DNA of 64,000 nt from an uncultured Paraprevotella sp. (GCA_900548345.1 URKA01000003.1:51515-115514); one strand, 5' to 3'. Numbered from the stretch's first letter, positions 25,586 to 34,687 are shown. Numbers and translations are program-made. The notes: generated by a model from the letters alone, not told the origin.

Positions 25586-25721
25586 CAACGGAAGGGGAAA
25601 GTTCCTTCTTGTATGTCACAGTGATGCTCTCCGTGGTCTGATATTGTTTGCTATTTACGTTAGGGGAGGGTTTATGGTGCTTGTTTTGGCTGCCTACGGG
25701 CACTATGACGACAAGTAGTCT

Positions 25722-28145
25722 TTATTCTACCGCGCAATTCACAGTAGCCTGTTTTACTCCTTTTGCCGAAACCGTGAAACGTAGCGTTCCGGCAGTCTTC
25801 CCGACCTTGACGATGGCGGTGGCGGCACCGCTGAACAGTTGCATTTCCGGATTTTGGAACGGCAACAGGCAGGTTGGGTCACCGTTGGCTGTGGCGAGGA
25901 ACTCGCCGGCACCCTCCACTTTGAACCGTACCGTCCGTTCGTCTGTAGGCACGATGTTGCCGTTTTTGTCTGCTACTTGTATCGTGAAATAAATCAGGTC
26001 GTCGCAGCCGGCTTTCGCTTCGCGGCGGTTGGGCGTGACTACCAGATGATGGGGCTTTCCTGCCGTGCGGACCATCTTCTCGGCTACCTTCCGGTTGTTA
26101 CAGTCATACGCTATCACCTTGACTTCGCCCGGCTCGTATCGGGTTTCGTTCCACATCAGGCGGTAACGTGTAAACAGGGACGAGTCGTTCTTTTCGCGTA
26201 CGCCCTGGCTCTTTCCGTTAATGAAAAGCTCGGCCTTCGGATAAGAAGTATAGACAAATACGGGAGTGACTTCGCCTTCCCGTCCCGGCCAGTTCCAATG
26301 CGGAAGAATATGTAGCGTATGGTCATTCTTCTGCCATTGCGAACGGTACAGATAGTAACGGTCTTTGGGCAGGGAGGCAAGGTCGATGATGCCGAACACC
26401 GAACTGTGGTTCGGCCAGGCATTCGTGTCGTACGGGCTGGGCTCGCCCAGATAGTCGAAACCGGTCCATACGAATTGTCCGATGACCCACGGCTTGTCTT
26501 CGTCCATGGCAAAGTCAATGTCCGGTGTGTTCGACCAAGAACAATATTCGCAGTCATAACTTGACGACTGGTGGTCGGAGTGCACGGCTTGTGCCTTGAA
26601 CTGTACAGGGAAGTGGTATTTGCCGCGCGAACTGACTGTGGAAGCCGTTTCGGAACCTAAGATAAGCCGTTGCGGGAGCAGGCCGTAAGCCTTGTCGTAA
26701 TGCTGGGGTTTGTAGTTGAATCCCGGAATGTCGAGTGCTGCGGCGAAGCCGTTTTCAAGTACCGGCCCGATTTTGTTCATGCCACACGTGACGGGACGGG
26801 TGGGGTCGAGGCTGTGTATGAGGTCTTGCAGCATGGTCAGTTCCTGTACGCCGTCAGGTCCCCATTGTGAGGGTACCTCGTTTCCGACGGACCACATCAC
26901 TACGGACGGGTTGTTGCGGTAATGCTCCACCATGTTGGTGATGTCCCGTTTTGCCCACTCCTTGAATATGCGTCCGTAGCCGTTCGGCGATTTCGGCCGG
27001 AAAGACCAGTCGTCGAAAGGTTCTATCATCAGCATGAAGCCCATCTCATCACACAACTCTACCAATTCCGGCGCCGGCATGTTATGGGCGGTCCGGATGG
27101 CGTTCGCTCCCATATCCTTAAGCAGTTCCAACTGATGGCGCAACGCTGAACGGTTGACGGCAGCTCCCAAGGGGCCAAGGTCGTGATGGTTGCATACGCC
27201 CCGGAACTTGGTCGGACGGCCGTTGAGGAAGAAGCCTTTTTCGGGAATGTATTCTATGCGGCGCACACCGAAACGCGTGTCGTATGTATCCACGGTTCTT
27301 CCGTCTGCCTGCAATGTCGTATGCGCCGTATATAGATAAGGAGTGGCGGGTGACCATAAGTTCGGGCACTTCAAGAGGAAATCCTGCACGAAGTCCTGCC
27401 CGTGTCCGGTGTAAACGGATTGGTTTTGAGAGACGGTGATACCTTTCTCGTCTTTCAATTCGGTCAGCACCGTGACCTTTTGTCCTTTTCTTGTTCCCGC
27501 GATGCGCATCCTCAGCCGGACGGATGCACAGGTGTCGTTTACGACGGGAGTGGTAAGGTAAGTTCCCCATGTAGGGATATGTATCTTGTCGGTTATGACA
27601 AGATGTACATTGCGGTATAGTCCTGCACCGGGATACCATCTTGATGCTCTTTCGAAGTTTTCGAGATTGACCTGCAAATCGTTGGTGCCGGGGTGTACGG
27701 AGCGCGTGATGTCCATGTAGAACGAATTGTAGCCGTATGGCCAGAATGCCGCTTCCGAACCGTTCACCCGTACGTGGGCGTTGCTCATCGCACCGTCGAA
27801 AACGAGTGCGATGCTTTTTCCTGTGGTGTCGGGCACTTCAAACTGTGTGCGGTACTCGCCTTTTCCGATGAACGGCAGGCCGCCGGTCCGGCCGGTCTTT
27901 TGTGTTTTCTCTTTCTCGCCGTTCTGTTCCACGGCGACTGTCTGAAGGTCGTTCCGGATGTCGAAAGGTCCGTAGATTGCCCAGTCGTGCGGAATGCTCA
28001 CATCTTGCCATACGGTAGTCTCTGTTCCCGTACCTTTGGTGAATTTCCAGCCCTCTTTCAGCACGGTTTCCGTGCGCTGTGCGGTGGCGTTCTGTGCGGC
28101 GAGGATTCCACAGGCTCCCAACCATAGGAAAATAGCGTTCTTCAT
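25722..28145 (-). CDS. Glycoside hydrolase family 2, beta-galactosidase type, secreted
   Basis: 807 residues with a signal peptide (MKNAIFLWLGACGILAAQNATA). An N-terminal sugar-binding domain (VSIPHDWAIYGPFD to about 190) is followed by an immunoglobulin-like domain, then the TIM barrel. The acid/base Glu is about Glu423 in SVGNEVPSQW and the nucleophile about Glu499 in LILGSETAST. A C-terminal Ig-like domain (LVVTPNRREAKAGCDDLIYF) ends it. It should cleave terminal beta-galactosides in the periplasm. It starts 31 bp after tyrA with no promoter box between, so it may be transcribed with the aromatic operon. Confidence 0.92.
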   Translation of the reverse strand: MKNAIFLWLGACGILAAQNATAQRTETVLKEGWKFTKGTGTETTVWQDVSIPHDWAIYGPFDIRNDLQTVAVEQNGEKEKTQKTGRTGGLPFIGKGEYRTQFEVPDTTGKSIALVFDGAMSNAHVRVNGSEAAFWPYGYNSFYMDITRSVHPGTNDLQVNLENFERASRWYPGAGLYRNVHLVITDKIHIPTWGTYLTTPVVNDTCASVRLRMRIAGTRKGQKVTVLTELKDEKGITVSQNQSVYTGHGQDFVQDFLLKCPNLWSPATPYLYTAHTTLQADGRTVDTYDTRFGVRRIEYIPEKGFFLNGRPTKFRGVCNHHDLGPLGAAVNRSALRHQLELLKDMGANAIRTAHNMPAPELVELCDEMGFMLMIEPFDDWSFRPKSPNGYGRIFKEWAKRDITNMVEHYRNNPSVVMWSVGNEVPSQWGPDGVQELTMLQDLIHSLDPTRPVTCGMNKIGPVLENGFAAALDIPGFNYKPQHYDKAYGLLPQRLILGSETASTVSSRGKYHFPVQFKAQAVHSDHQSSSYDCEYCSWSNTPDIDFAMDEDKPWVIGQFVWTGFDYLGEPSPYDTNAWPNHSSVFGIIDLASLPKDRYYLYRSQWQKNDHTLHILPHWNWPGREGEVTPVFVYTSYPKAELFINGKSQGVREKNDSSLFTRYRLMWNETRYEPGEVKVIAYDCNNRKVAEKMVRTAGKPHHLVVTPNRREAKAGCDDLIYFTIQVADKNGNIVPTDERTVRFKVEGAGEFLATANGDPTCLLPFQNPEMQLFSGAATAIVKVGKTAGTLRFTVSAKGVKQATVNCAVE

Positions 28146-28176
28146 GTCTTTTAGCTTGATGTATATGTGTGGTTTC

Positions 28177-28950
28177 TTATTTGATGTTCTCCCTGATGCG
28201 TGTCAGGTAGCTGGTCAGTTCCTGTTCGTCACGTTTGTCGATGATTTCAATCAGGTTCTTCAGTTCTTTCCTTATGCCTTCCACATGATTCTTGGTGCGG
28301 GGATTGAACAGGATTTCGCGAAGCAGGCAATCGTCCTCGCTCAGTACACCCTGTGCGATTTTCAGATGACGTTTAAATGTCGTGCCCGGTGCATCCTGAT
28401 GTTTCATTACAGCGGCAAAAGTAAAGGTGGACACGAAAGGAATGCTGAGTGAATAAGCCATCGTTTCATCATGTTCTTCAAAACTATATTCGCAAACGTG
28501 TAGCCCCAGGCGGCTGTAGAGGTCCTTGAAGAAGATGCGTCCCATGTAGTCGCCTTCGTTGATGACAATGGCATTCTCGTGATTCAAGCTGCCCAGGTTG
28601 GCGAATGTAGGGCCGAACATCGGGTGTGTGCTGACGTACCGCATGCCCGTACTTTCGTAAAACTCCTTAAAGTCCGTCTTGACAGAAGAGATGTCGCTGA
28701 GGATGCAATCGGCCGGCAAGTGCGGAATCACCTGACGGAACACGTCGAGCGTATATTTAAGCGTTACGGCATTAATGACTAATTCGGGACGGAACTCATC
28801 GATTTCCTCGATTCGAGTAAATCGTTGTGTGTTGTACATGAAGCGCAACCGTTTGGAGTCTATCTCGTAGACAGCCGTTTCATGGTCGAAACTCAGTAGG
28901 TCTACGAAGAAGGAACCCATTTTTCCTGCGCCCAATACCAATATTCTCAT
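28177..28950 (-). CDS. tyrA: Prephenate dehydrogenase
   Basis: 257 residues. The N-terminal dinucleotide fold has VLGAGKMGSFFVDLLSF. Further family motifs are CILSDISSVKTDF and YVSTHPMFGPTF, with the catalytic His probably in STHPMFGP. It converts prephenate to 4-hydroxyphenylpyruvate for tyrosine. No chorismate mutase domain is attached; that activity is on the preceding gene. It is fourth in the attenuated Phe/Tyr operon. Confidence 0.9.
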   Translation of the reverse strand: MRILVLGAGKMGSFFVDLLSFDHETAVYEIDSKRLRFMYNTQRFTRIEEIDEFRPELVINAVTLKYTLDVFRQVIPHLPADCILSDISSVKTDFKEFYESTGMRYVSTHPMFGPTFANLGSLNHENAIVINEGDYMGRIFFKDLYSRLGLHVCEYSFEEHDETMAYSLSIPFVSTFTFAAVMKHQDAPGTTFKRHLKIAQGVLSEDDCLLREILFNPRTKNHVEGIRKELKNLIEIIDKRDEQELTSYLTRIRENIK

Positions 28951-28970
28951 AAGTCTGAACGTTGTTCCGC

Positions 28971-29010
28971 AAAGGCCGGGAATGAATGTCTGTTTTCCTT
29001 TCCCGGCTTT
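28971..29010 (-). other. Intercistronic hairpin between the DAHP synthase gene and tyrA
   Basis: GCCGGGAA (28975-28982) pairs with TTCCCGGC (29000-29007), extended by an AAA/TTT step after a bulge. No U-tract follows on the minus strand, so it is more likely an mRNA stability or processing element than a terminator. Confidence 0.45.
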
Positions 29011-29022
29011 TGCCTGTTTTCA

Positions 29023-30093
29023 TTATTTGTTGATTAATTCCATCTGCTGTCTGACACTTTCTTCGTGTATGGCTTCATAGATTTTCTTGACGAAGTCCGC
29101 ATCCATACCGCAAAGCACGCCCTGCGCTCCGCGTTTTTCGAGAATCTCCGAATATCTGCCTGTCTGCACTACGGCCATGTTGTGTTCTTTCTTATAAGTC
29201 GCTATCTCGCGGCTGACACGCATGCGTTTGGTCAGCAGGTTCATCAGTTCGTTGTCCAGGTCGTCTATCTGTTTGCGCAAGGCGGAAAGACTTTCCGTAA
29301 GTTCTTTGCTGTCTCGAATCACGAGGCGGTCGAGGATGAAGTCGAGCACATCGGGAAGTACTTGTTGTTTGGCGTCGCTCCATGCACAGTCAGGGTTACA
29401 ATGGCTTTCCACGATAAGTCCGGCGAATCCCATGTCCATTGCCTGCTGGCACAAGGGGGCTATCAGGTCGCGGCGTCCGCCGATGTGGCTGGGGTCGCAG
29501 ATGATGGGCAGATTAGGGTAGCGGCGGTGCAGCTCGATGGGGATATGCCACATGGGCGCATTCCTGTAAATCTTCTGGTCGATGCTGGAGAATCCGCGGT
29601 GAATGGCACCAAGGCGTGTGATACCTGCGCCATTGATACGTTCCAATGCACCTATCCACAATTCCAGGTCTGGGTTTACCGGATTCTTGACCAATACCGG
29701 AATGTCGGTTCCTTTCAGCGAATCGGCAAGTTCCTGCATAGCAAAGGGGTTGGCCGAAGTGCGCGCGCCAATCCATAAGATGTCGATTCCCGCTTTCAGT
29801 GCGGCTTCCACGTGTTTGGGCGTGGCCACTTCGGTGGAAACCAGCATGCCGGTTTCCTCTTTTACACGTTTCATCCATGGCAGCGCCTCTTCGCCCATAC
29901 CTTCGAAACCTCCCGGTTTGGTGCGCGGTTTCCATATACCGGCACGGAACAGTTTGATGCCTTTGTTGGCCAGCTGATGTGCCGTTTCCATGATTTGTTC
30001 TTCGGTTTCGGCACTGCACGGTCCGGCAATGACCAAAGGACGTTTGTTTGCGTCTATGCCCGGAATACCCAGGGGAGTAAGTTGTAAGTCCAT
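29023..30093 (-). CDS. Bifunctional DAHP synthase (type Ibeta) and chorismate mutase
   Basis: 356 residues. Residues 1-255 or so are DAHP synthase: IAGPCSAETEEQ, LFRAGIWKPRTKPGGFEG and PIICDPSHIGGRRDLI with metal-binding residues. From about 265 an AroQ-type chorismate mutase follows: LRKQIDDLDNELMNLLTKRM, then VSREIATYKKEHN. One protein thus catalyses both the first shikimate-pathway step and the commitment to Phe/Tyr. The fusion order (synthase first) is common in Bacteroidetes. Starts 24 bp after the aminotransferase gene. Confidence 0.93.
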   Translation of the reverse strand: MDLQLTPLGIPGIDANKRPLVIAGPCSAETEEQIMETAHQLANKGIKLFRAGIWKPRTKPGGFEGMGEEALPWMKRVKEETGMLVSTEVATPKHVEAALKAGIDILWIGARTSANPFAMQELADSLKGTDIPVLVKNPVNPDLELWIGALERINGAGITRLGAIHRGFSSIDQKIYRNAPMWHIPIELHRRYPNLPIICDPSHIGGRRDLIAPLCQQAMDMGFAGLIVESHCNPDCAWSDAKQQVLPDVLDFILDRLVIRDSKELTESLSALRKQIDDLDNELMNLLTKRMRVSREIATYKKEHNMAVVQTGRYSEILEKRGAQGVLCGMDADFVKKIYEAIHEESVRQQMELINK

Positions 30094-30117
30094 ATTGTTT
30101 GTTTTTAGATGTGAATA

Positions 30118-31311
30118 TTAATGTGATGGGAATACGGTGCGGATACGCTCCAGCGCTTCGGCTATTTTCTCTTTCTTTGCACAGAGCGAGATGCGGATGT
30201 AGCGGTTTCCGTTGCTGCCGAAGATGAATCCCGGTGTGATGAACACACGTGCTTCGTGCAGAACCTTCTCGGTCAACTCTTCTACATCCTTGTATCGGTC
30301 GGGTATGCGTCCCCATAAGAACATGCCTACCTGTTCGGGGTCGAAAGTGCAGTCCAGAGCTGTCATGATTTGTTCGGCAAGGGCGCGTCGTTCGGCATAC
30401 GTCCTGATGTTGGCTTGCTCGTGCCATGCCGGTTCATTGTGATAAGCTGCTGCGGCAGCCAGCTGCAAGGGGCGGAACGTACCGGAGTCTATGTTGCTTT
30501 TCACTTTCAGTATCCATTTGACGAATTCCGGGTTCGTAGCCAGCATGCCTACGCGCCATCCGGGCATATTGTGGCTTTTGCTCATGGAGTTGAACTCTAT
30601 GCAACAACGTTTCGCGCCGGGTATTTGCAAGATGCTCAGAGGCTTGTCGTTCAGGATAAAGCTATATGGGTTGTCGTTCACCACAATGATGTTGTGTCTC
30701 GAAGCGAAATCCACTAATTTCTCATAAGTTTCCCTGCGTGCATTGGCTCCTGTGGGCATGTTGGGATAGTTGGTCCACATGATTTTCACGTCGCTGAGGT
30801 CGGATTGTTCCAAGGCTTCGAAATCCGGCTGCCAACCGTTTTCCGGTTTCAGGTCGTAGTTTACAATCTTACTGCCGAGGATTTTGTTGAGCGACGTGTA
30901 AGTGGGATATCCGGGATTGGGGACCAGTACGCGGTCACCCGGATTGACAAAAGCCAGTGTGACATGCAGGATGCCCTCCTTGGAACCGATGAGCGGCTGG
31001 ATTTCACTGTCGGGGTCGAGAGTCACGTCATACCATTTCTTGTAGAAGTCGGCCATGGCACGGCGCAGTTCGGGGATGCCGGCGGTGGGCTGGTAGCCGT
31101 GTGTGTCGTTTCTTTGTGCGAACTCGCATAGAGTGTCGATTGTCTGTTGCGAAGGCGGCATGTCGGGACTTCCGATGGCCAGGCTGATGACATCCTTTCC
31201 TTCGGCGTTCATGCGTGCCACTTCCTTCCCTTTCATCGAGAAGTAATATTCCTTCACGGCATCAAGGCGCTCGGCCGGCCGGATGTTTGTGTTATACGGT
31301 TTGTTTTCCAT
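30118..31311 (-). CDS. Class I/II aminotransferase, probably aromatic amino acid
   Basis: 397 residues of PLP fold type I. Seen: SLAIGSPDMPPS, the GSKEGI turn, TNYPNMPTGAN and the PLP lysine at about Lys245 in NSMSKSHNMPGWRVGM. Its place between pheA and the DAHP synthase gene suggests it transaminates phenylpyruvate and 4-hydroxyphenylpyruvate. Related enzymes include LL-diaminopimelate aminotransferases, which cannot be excluded. The start overlaps the end of pheA by 20 bp, implying coupled translation. Confidence 0.85.
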   Translation of the reverse strand: MENKPYNTNIRPAERLDAVKEYYFSMKGKEVARMNAEGKDVISLAIGSPDMPPSQQTIDTLCEFAQRNDTHGYQPTAGIPELRRAMADFYKKWYDVTLDPDSEIQPLIGSKEGILHVTLAFVNPGDRVLVPNPGYPTYTSLNKILGSKIVNYDLKPENGWQPDFEALEQSDLSDVKIMWTNYPNMPTGANARRETYEKLVDFASRHNIIVVNDNPYSFILNDKPLSILQIPGAKRCCIEFNSMSKSHNMPGWRVGMLATNPEFVKWILKVKSNIDSGTFRPLQLAAAAAYHNEPAWHEQANIRTYAERRALAEQIMTALDCTFDPEQVGMFLWGRIPDRYKDVEELTEKVLHEARVFITPGFIFGSNGNRYIRISLCAKKEKIAEALERIRTVFPSH

Positions 31312-32134
31312 CTTTGTATTCTCCTAATATTTTCAGTTCCTTGACTAATGGTGAGATGGCATCGATGCTTTGTGAGTAACGTGTGTAATCATCGAACACC
31401 AGATCGACATAAAACATGTATTGCCATTCCTGTCCCACAATGGGCAGGGATTGTATCTTTGTCAGGTTCAGCTTGTAGAAAGAGAAGATGGACAGCACCT
31501 GCGACAGCGAGCCTTCTTCGTGGGGAATCGAGAACACAAGACTTGCCTTGTTTGCCTGTCGGATGTCGCGCAGGAGGTTGGCGCGCTGTTGTTGGCTGAA
31601 GACCAGGAAACGGGTAAAGTTATGTTTGTTGGTTTCTATGCCTTCTTCCAGTACCTTCATGCCGTAGAGCGGGGCTGCGAACTTGGAACAGATGGCGGCA
31701 TGTCCGCGCAGTTGCTGACGGCTGATGAGTTCTGCCGAACCGGCCGTGTCTTCGGCTTCCACCACTTTGATGTTCGGATGGCGGGACAGGAAATCCCTGC
31801 ATTGCATCAGTGCCACGGGGTGTGAGTTTACCTCGGTGATGTCCTCCGGATTATCTTCCGGAAGGCAGAGCAGACTGTGCGATATACGCAACTTATGTTC
31901 GCCAATGATGGTCAGTCCGCTTTGGCAGAGCAGTTCGTAGTTATGCAGAAGACTTCCTGCTATCGTATTCTCGATGGCGGCCATTCCCAGTACGGTACTG
32001 TCTTGCCGCACTGCGTCGAAAACCTCTTCGAAGGTAGAGCAACATATCAAATCAATGTCTTCCTTTTCGAAGAAGTAGTGGGCTGCCATATCGTGGTAGG
32101 AGCCTTTGATGCCTTGTATTGCGATTCGTTTCAT
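31292..32134 (-). CDS. pheA: Prephenate dehydratase
   Basis: 280 residues. IQGIKGSYHDMAA opens the catalytic domain, and GMAAIENTIAGSLLHNYELL and NFTRFLVFS are its conserved blocks. The C-terminal ACT domain (ASLVFSIPHEEGSLSQVLSIF) normally binds Phe for feedback control. It makes phenylpyruvate. It is first structural gene of the operon, 22 nt downstream of the attenuator hairpin, so both enzyme activity and transcription appear Phe-sensitive. Confidence 0.93.
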   Translation of the reverse strand: MKRIAIQGIKGSYHDMAAHYFFEKEDIDLICCSTFEEVFDAVRQDSTVLGMAAIENTIAGSLLHNYELLCQSGLTIIGEHKLRISHSLLCLPEDNPEDITEVNSHPVALMQCRDFLSRHPNIKVVEAEDTAGSAELISRQQLRGHAAICSKFAAPLYGMKVLEEGIETNKHNFTRFLVFSQQQRANLLRDIRQANKASLVFSIPHEEGSLSQVLSIFSFYKLNLTKIQSLPIVGQEWQYMFYVDLVFDDYTRYSQSIDAISPLVKELKILGEYKDGKQTV

Positions 32135-32155
32135 TGTTCTTGTTGGTATTCCTAT

Positions 32156-32186
32156 AAAAAATCCCGCTTCGGTGTGAAGCGGGATT
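32156..32186 (-). terminator. Attenuator terminator upstream of pheA
   Basis: On the minus strand an 11-bp stem (32176-32186 with 32160-32170) with loop ACACC is followed by six T, and it lies before pheA rather than after a gene. The 5' arm plus loop bases (TCCCGCTTCAC) is also perfectly complementary over 11 bases to GTGAAGCGGGA at 32239-32249 inside the leader peptide gene. The two structures exclude each other, as terminator and antiterminator in ribosome-mediated attenuation do. Confidence 0.88.
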
Positions 32187-32210
32187 CTATCGTTTTTATT
32201 TTGTTTCTAT

Positions 32211-32309
32211 TTAAATTCCATTCGATATACATACGACTTCCCGCTTCACTTTTGGGCTAAAGTAAAAGTAAAAAAAGAAATAAAAGTATGTATTGAATAA
32301 TTCTTTCAT
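32211..32309 (-). CDS. Phe/Tyr leader peptide (32 residues)
   Basis: From the ATG at 32309 the peptide begins MKELF and carries the run FNTYFYFFFYFYF, seven Phe and four Tyr in 13 residues, then SPKVKRE and a stop 24 nt before the terminator stem. The antiterminator half lies in codons 21-24. Ribosomes stalled on the aromatic codons would leave it free to pair and block termination. A longer frame from 32426 overlaps the promoter and is rejected. No independent function of the peptide is expected. Confidence 0.85.
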   Translation of the reverse strand: MKELFNTYFYFFFYFYFSPKVKREVVCISNGI

Positions 32310-32330
32310 TTGTTTCTCTTTATTTGTCTG

Positions 32331-32361
32331 CAAATTTAAGCGTTTTTTTTGTTTTGGCAAA
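32331..32361 (-). promoter_or_regulatory. Promoter of the Phe/Tyr operon
   Basis: On the minus strand TTTG at 32358-32361 and TAAATTTG at 32331-32338 are 19 bases apart, a full Bacteroidales -33/-7 pair. Transcription would begin near 32325, giving a leader of about 190 nt that holds the leader peptide and attenuator. Confidence 0.75.
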
Positions 32362-32426
32362 TAAAACAACGTCTTTTTTCGATATGAACATGAAAATGTA
32401 TGAAAGCTCTTGCGTGTTGATTGCAT

Positions 32427-33401
32427 TTAGAAACCGTAAGGATTGCGGAACCTGTAAGCCTCATTCATCTCCTGTTCGATGTTGGTGAACTTGCCTTCTA
32501 AGGATTTGGCTGTTTCCGGGTCGGCTTCGATGGCCTTTTTCAGGTCGTCCAGCGAGCCGGCCTTGTCGTTGAGCAGCATTTTGATGCGTCCGCGTTCTTT
32601 GTAGCCTTCTCCGTAATCGGGCATGATTTCCAGTGCTTCGTTCATGGTCTCCAACGCCCGGTCCAGCTGTCTGTTGACGGAATAGGCCGTGCTTAGTCCC
32701 ACGTATGCCTTTCCCAGGAGAGGATTCTGTGTCTTTACCTTATTATAATATAAGATAGCCTGTTCGGCATCGTTTTGTTGCAGGCGCAGTTCCGCCTTTT
32801 TCATCAAAGCCTCTTCTTCCGGTTCGGGAGCTTGCAGCAGATGGTCGATGTCGGTTTCCGCGTCTTGCAGGCTTCCCATGGCTTGCAAGATTTCCGCGCG
32901 CAACAAGTAAGCGTCCCAAAGGTGCTCGTCCTGCAAGATGGCGCGTGTCAGCAGGGCTACTGCATTCAGCTCGTCGTGCAAGGCATGTTTGGCCTTGGCC
33001 GAGAGATACAGGGCATTTGCATGGTCGGGGTCGATTTGCAGGGCGGCCGTACAATCGTGGTCCATGCGTTCAAAGTTTTGCAGGATTTCATCTACATGGG
33101 CCATGCTCAGGCGGGTGCCGATGCGTTCGGGTTCAAGTTCCGCCTGTGTTTCCAGCACCTCGTAAGCCTCTTCCGGTTTCTTGCCGGCCACCAATGCTTC
33201 GGCCAGGAAGCTCATGGTTTCCACGTCTTTTCCGTATGTCAGTGCTTCGCGGAAGCAGCGCACGGCGTATTCTATCTCACCGGCCTTGCGTGCACGCACT
33301 CCGTCGTATTTCAGTATGTCGAACTTGCGTTCGTTTTCTTTTTGTGCTTTTTCCTCGGCGCTTTCTTCTTTTCCGCCGAACAATGCTTTAAGGAATCCCA
33401 T
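32427..33401 (-). CDS. TPR-repeat protein
   Basis: 324 residues without a signal peptide. Starts MGFLKALFGGKEESAEEKAQ. About seven 34-residue helical repeats follow (AVRCFREALTYGKDVETMSF, AEQAILYYNKVKTQNPLLGKAYVGLSTAY, ALEIMPDYGEGYKERGRIKML). TPR arrays are protein-binding scaffolds; partners are unknown. It has its own -7 box at 33426-33433 and is a separate unit from the downstream attenuated operon. Confidence 0.85.
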   Translation of the reverse strand: MGFLKALFGGKEESAEEKAQKENERKFDILKYDGVRARKAGEIEYAVRCFREALTYGKDVETMSFLAEALVAGKKPEEAYEVLETQAELEPERIGTRLSMAHVDEILQNFERMDHDCTAALQIDPDHANALYLSAKAKHALHDELNAVALLTRAILQDEHLWDAYLLRAEILQAMGSLQDAETDIDHLLQAPEPEEEALMKKAELRLQQNDAEQAILYYNKVKTQNPLLGKAYVGLSTAYSVNRQLDRALETMNEALEIMPDYGEGYKERGRIKMLLNDKAGSLDDLKKAIEADPETAKSLEGKFTNIEQEMNEAYRFRNPYGF

Positions 33402-33425
33402 ATTGTCAGATTGTTAGTTCATGCA

Positions 33426-33433
33426 CAAAGGTA
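33426..33433 (-). promoter_or_regulatory. -7 box for the TPR gene
   Basis: Minus-strand TACCTTTG, an exact consensus, 24 bp before the start codon at 33401. Confidence 0.5.
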
Positions 33434-33570
33434 CATAAAAAAGGTGAAAGTCTTGTATCGGGATGCTTACTGAGGGAATAATTTTCGGGTGTAAGGTGGA
33501 AATCCGCTTGCCACAAGCACCTGTTGGGATGCAGACCTGTGTGGGATTGAACGTGAACAGGTGCGCGTCA

Positions 33571-34428
33571 TTATGGTTCCAAATCTTTATTTTCATTTTT
33601 GCGTGAAGGGTTAAGGGTAAGTCCCGTTTTAGCATTTAGTGGGCTGATTACTGTTTTCCCCGTTTTTGCTTCTAACTCTATGCGGGCATTCCGGGCAATC
33701 TCTCCGCCGGCCTGTGCCACATTCTTATGTTCTTGGAATGTGGTTGGATTATTGCTTTCTGAGATTTCTTTAGTGGAAAGTTCTGCCAGCATATTAAGCA
33801 CAAGTTCCTTATTGGTCATGTTGTCACGTAGATTTTCTTTCTTTAGGCCTTTGAAATGCTTGTACTCTTTGGCGGTCATGTCACTCCACGTTTGATAGAT
33901 AATATCCGTCAGTGTGGCAAATTGTACGCCTTCTTGTAATCCATGTCTTTTCCATTCATCGGTAAGGTCTTTACGAATTTCGATAGATTTGAGGCGTTGG
34001 TTAATCCAATTGTCTGAGTACCCCATCCGCTTGTAGTCCATCAATGCTTGATTGATTGAAAGTTCAGGGTCTTGCATTTGGTCAAGGCGCTCTGTTGCCA
34101 CCTGTGCCATCCATTGTTTAAATGGCTCTGCCTTTGGTGATGGTATGGATTGAATGAGACGGAGGATTTGTGTAGTGTCAGCCACATCGGTTAAATACAT
34201 TTTTCCGTCAGCTGATTTCATTTTCAGTTGACTACAATTTGTAGTCAACTCACTGCCTTCCTTTTTAAGGCGTGTCTTTAAGACGCTCCAATATTTACGA
34301 GGATTAGGGCTATCCGTTAAGACCGCTACGACATCTACTATGGAGAAATACCATTTCTCATCCTTGTCGTCCCAAATGGTACGTACTTTTTTGGTCTCAA
34401 AAAGTTTTATGGTATTGTGCTGGGTCAT
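33571..34428 (-). CDS. BRO/DinD-like protein
   Basis: 285 residues. The N-terminal Bro-N domain reads KKVRTIWDDKDEKWYFSIVDVVAVLTDS, then PRKYWSVLKTRL and MYLTDVADTTQILRLIQSIPSPKAEPFKQW. The C-terminal half (SIEIRKDLTDEWKRHGLQEG, LTDIIYQTWSDMTAKEYKHF) matches DinD-like proteins. Such genes are frequent in phages and mobile DNA and can also be resident chromosomal genes; a role in the DNA-damage response is known for DinD of E. coli. No other phage genes are next to it. The 34429-34687 gap is AT-rich and holds the glmS promoter. Confidence 0.8.
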   Translation of the reverse strand: MTQHNTIKLFETKKVRTIWDDKDEKWYFSIVDVVAVLTDSPNPRKYWSVLKTRLKKEGSELTTNCSQLKMKSADGKMYLTDVADTTQILRLIQSIPSPKAEPFKQWMAQVATERLDQMQDPELSINQALMDYKRMGYSDNWINQRLKSIEIRKDLTDEWKRHGLQEGVQFATLTDIIYQTWSDMTAKEYKHFKGLKKENLRDNMTNKELVLNMLAELSTKEISESNNPTTFQEHKNVAQAGGEIARNARIELEAKTGKTVISPLNAKTGLTLNPSRKNENKDLEP

Positions 34429-34654
34429 GATGTTTTATTTCGTTTTGATTTATGTGAATCTGAATAAATGATGGCAATATACCTTCTCATTCGGCGCATG
34501 TGCACATGTGTCTATTGTTTAATGACCATAAAGGTATGAATTTTTATTCAGTATATAATGAAATACAAGTCTTTTGTTTGTCCAGAAGCCACCCGTCAAA
34601 CGTTAAAAATACAAACTTTTGTACTATAATGGCTTCTGAAACGTTTATAAATTA

Positions 34655-34662
34655 TAATTTTG
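34655..34662 (+). promoter_or_regulatory. -7 box for glmS
   Basis: TAATTTTG matches TAnnTTTG, 25 bp before the glmS ATG. The -33 region is weak (CTTCTG near 34633). The short leader leaves no space for a glmS ribozyme. Confidence 0.5.
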
Positions 34663-34687
34663 CAGTTTTAATTTAATAACGACTACT

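Noticed and set aside
32211..32426. Full 71-codon frame before pheA as the leader gene
   Set aside because: It would start upstream of the promoter. The ATG at 32309 lies just after the predicted transcript start.
33571..34428. Prophage remnant around the BRO-family gene
   Set aside because: Neighbours are housekeeping genes and no other phage gene, att site or tRNA is present.
34600..34687. glmS ribozyme
   Set aside because: The leader is about 20-25 nt, too short, and the element belongs mainly to Gram-positives.
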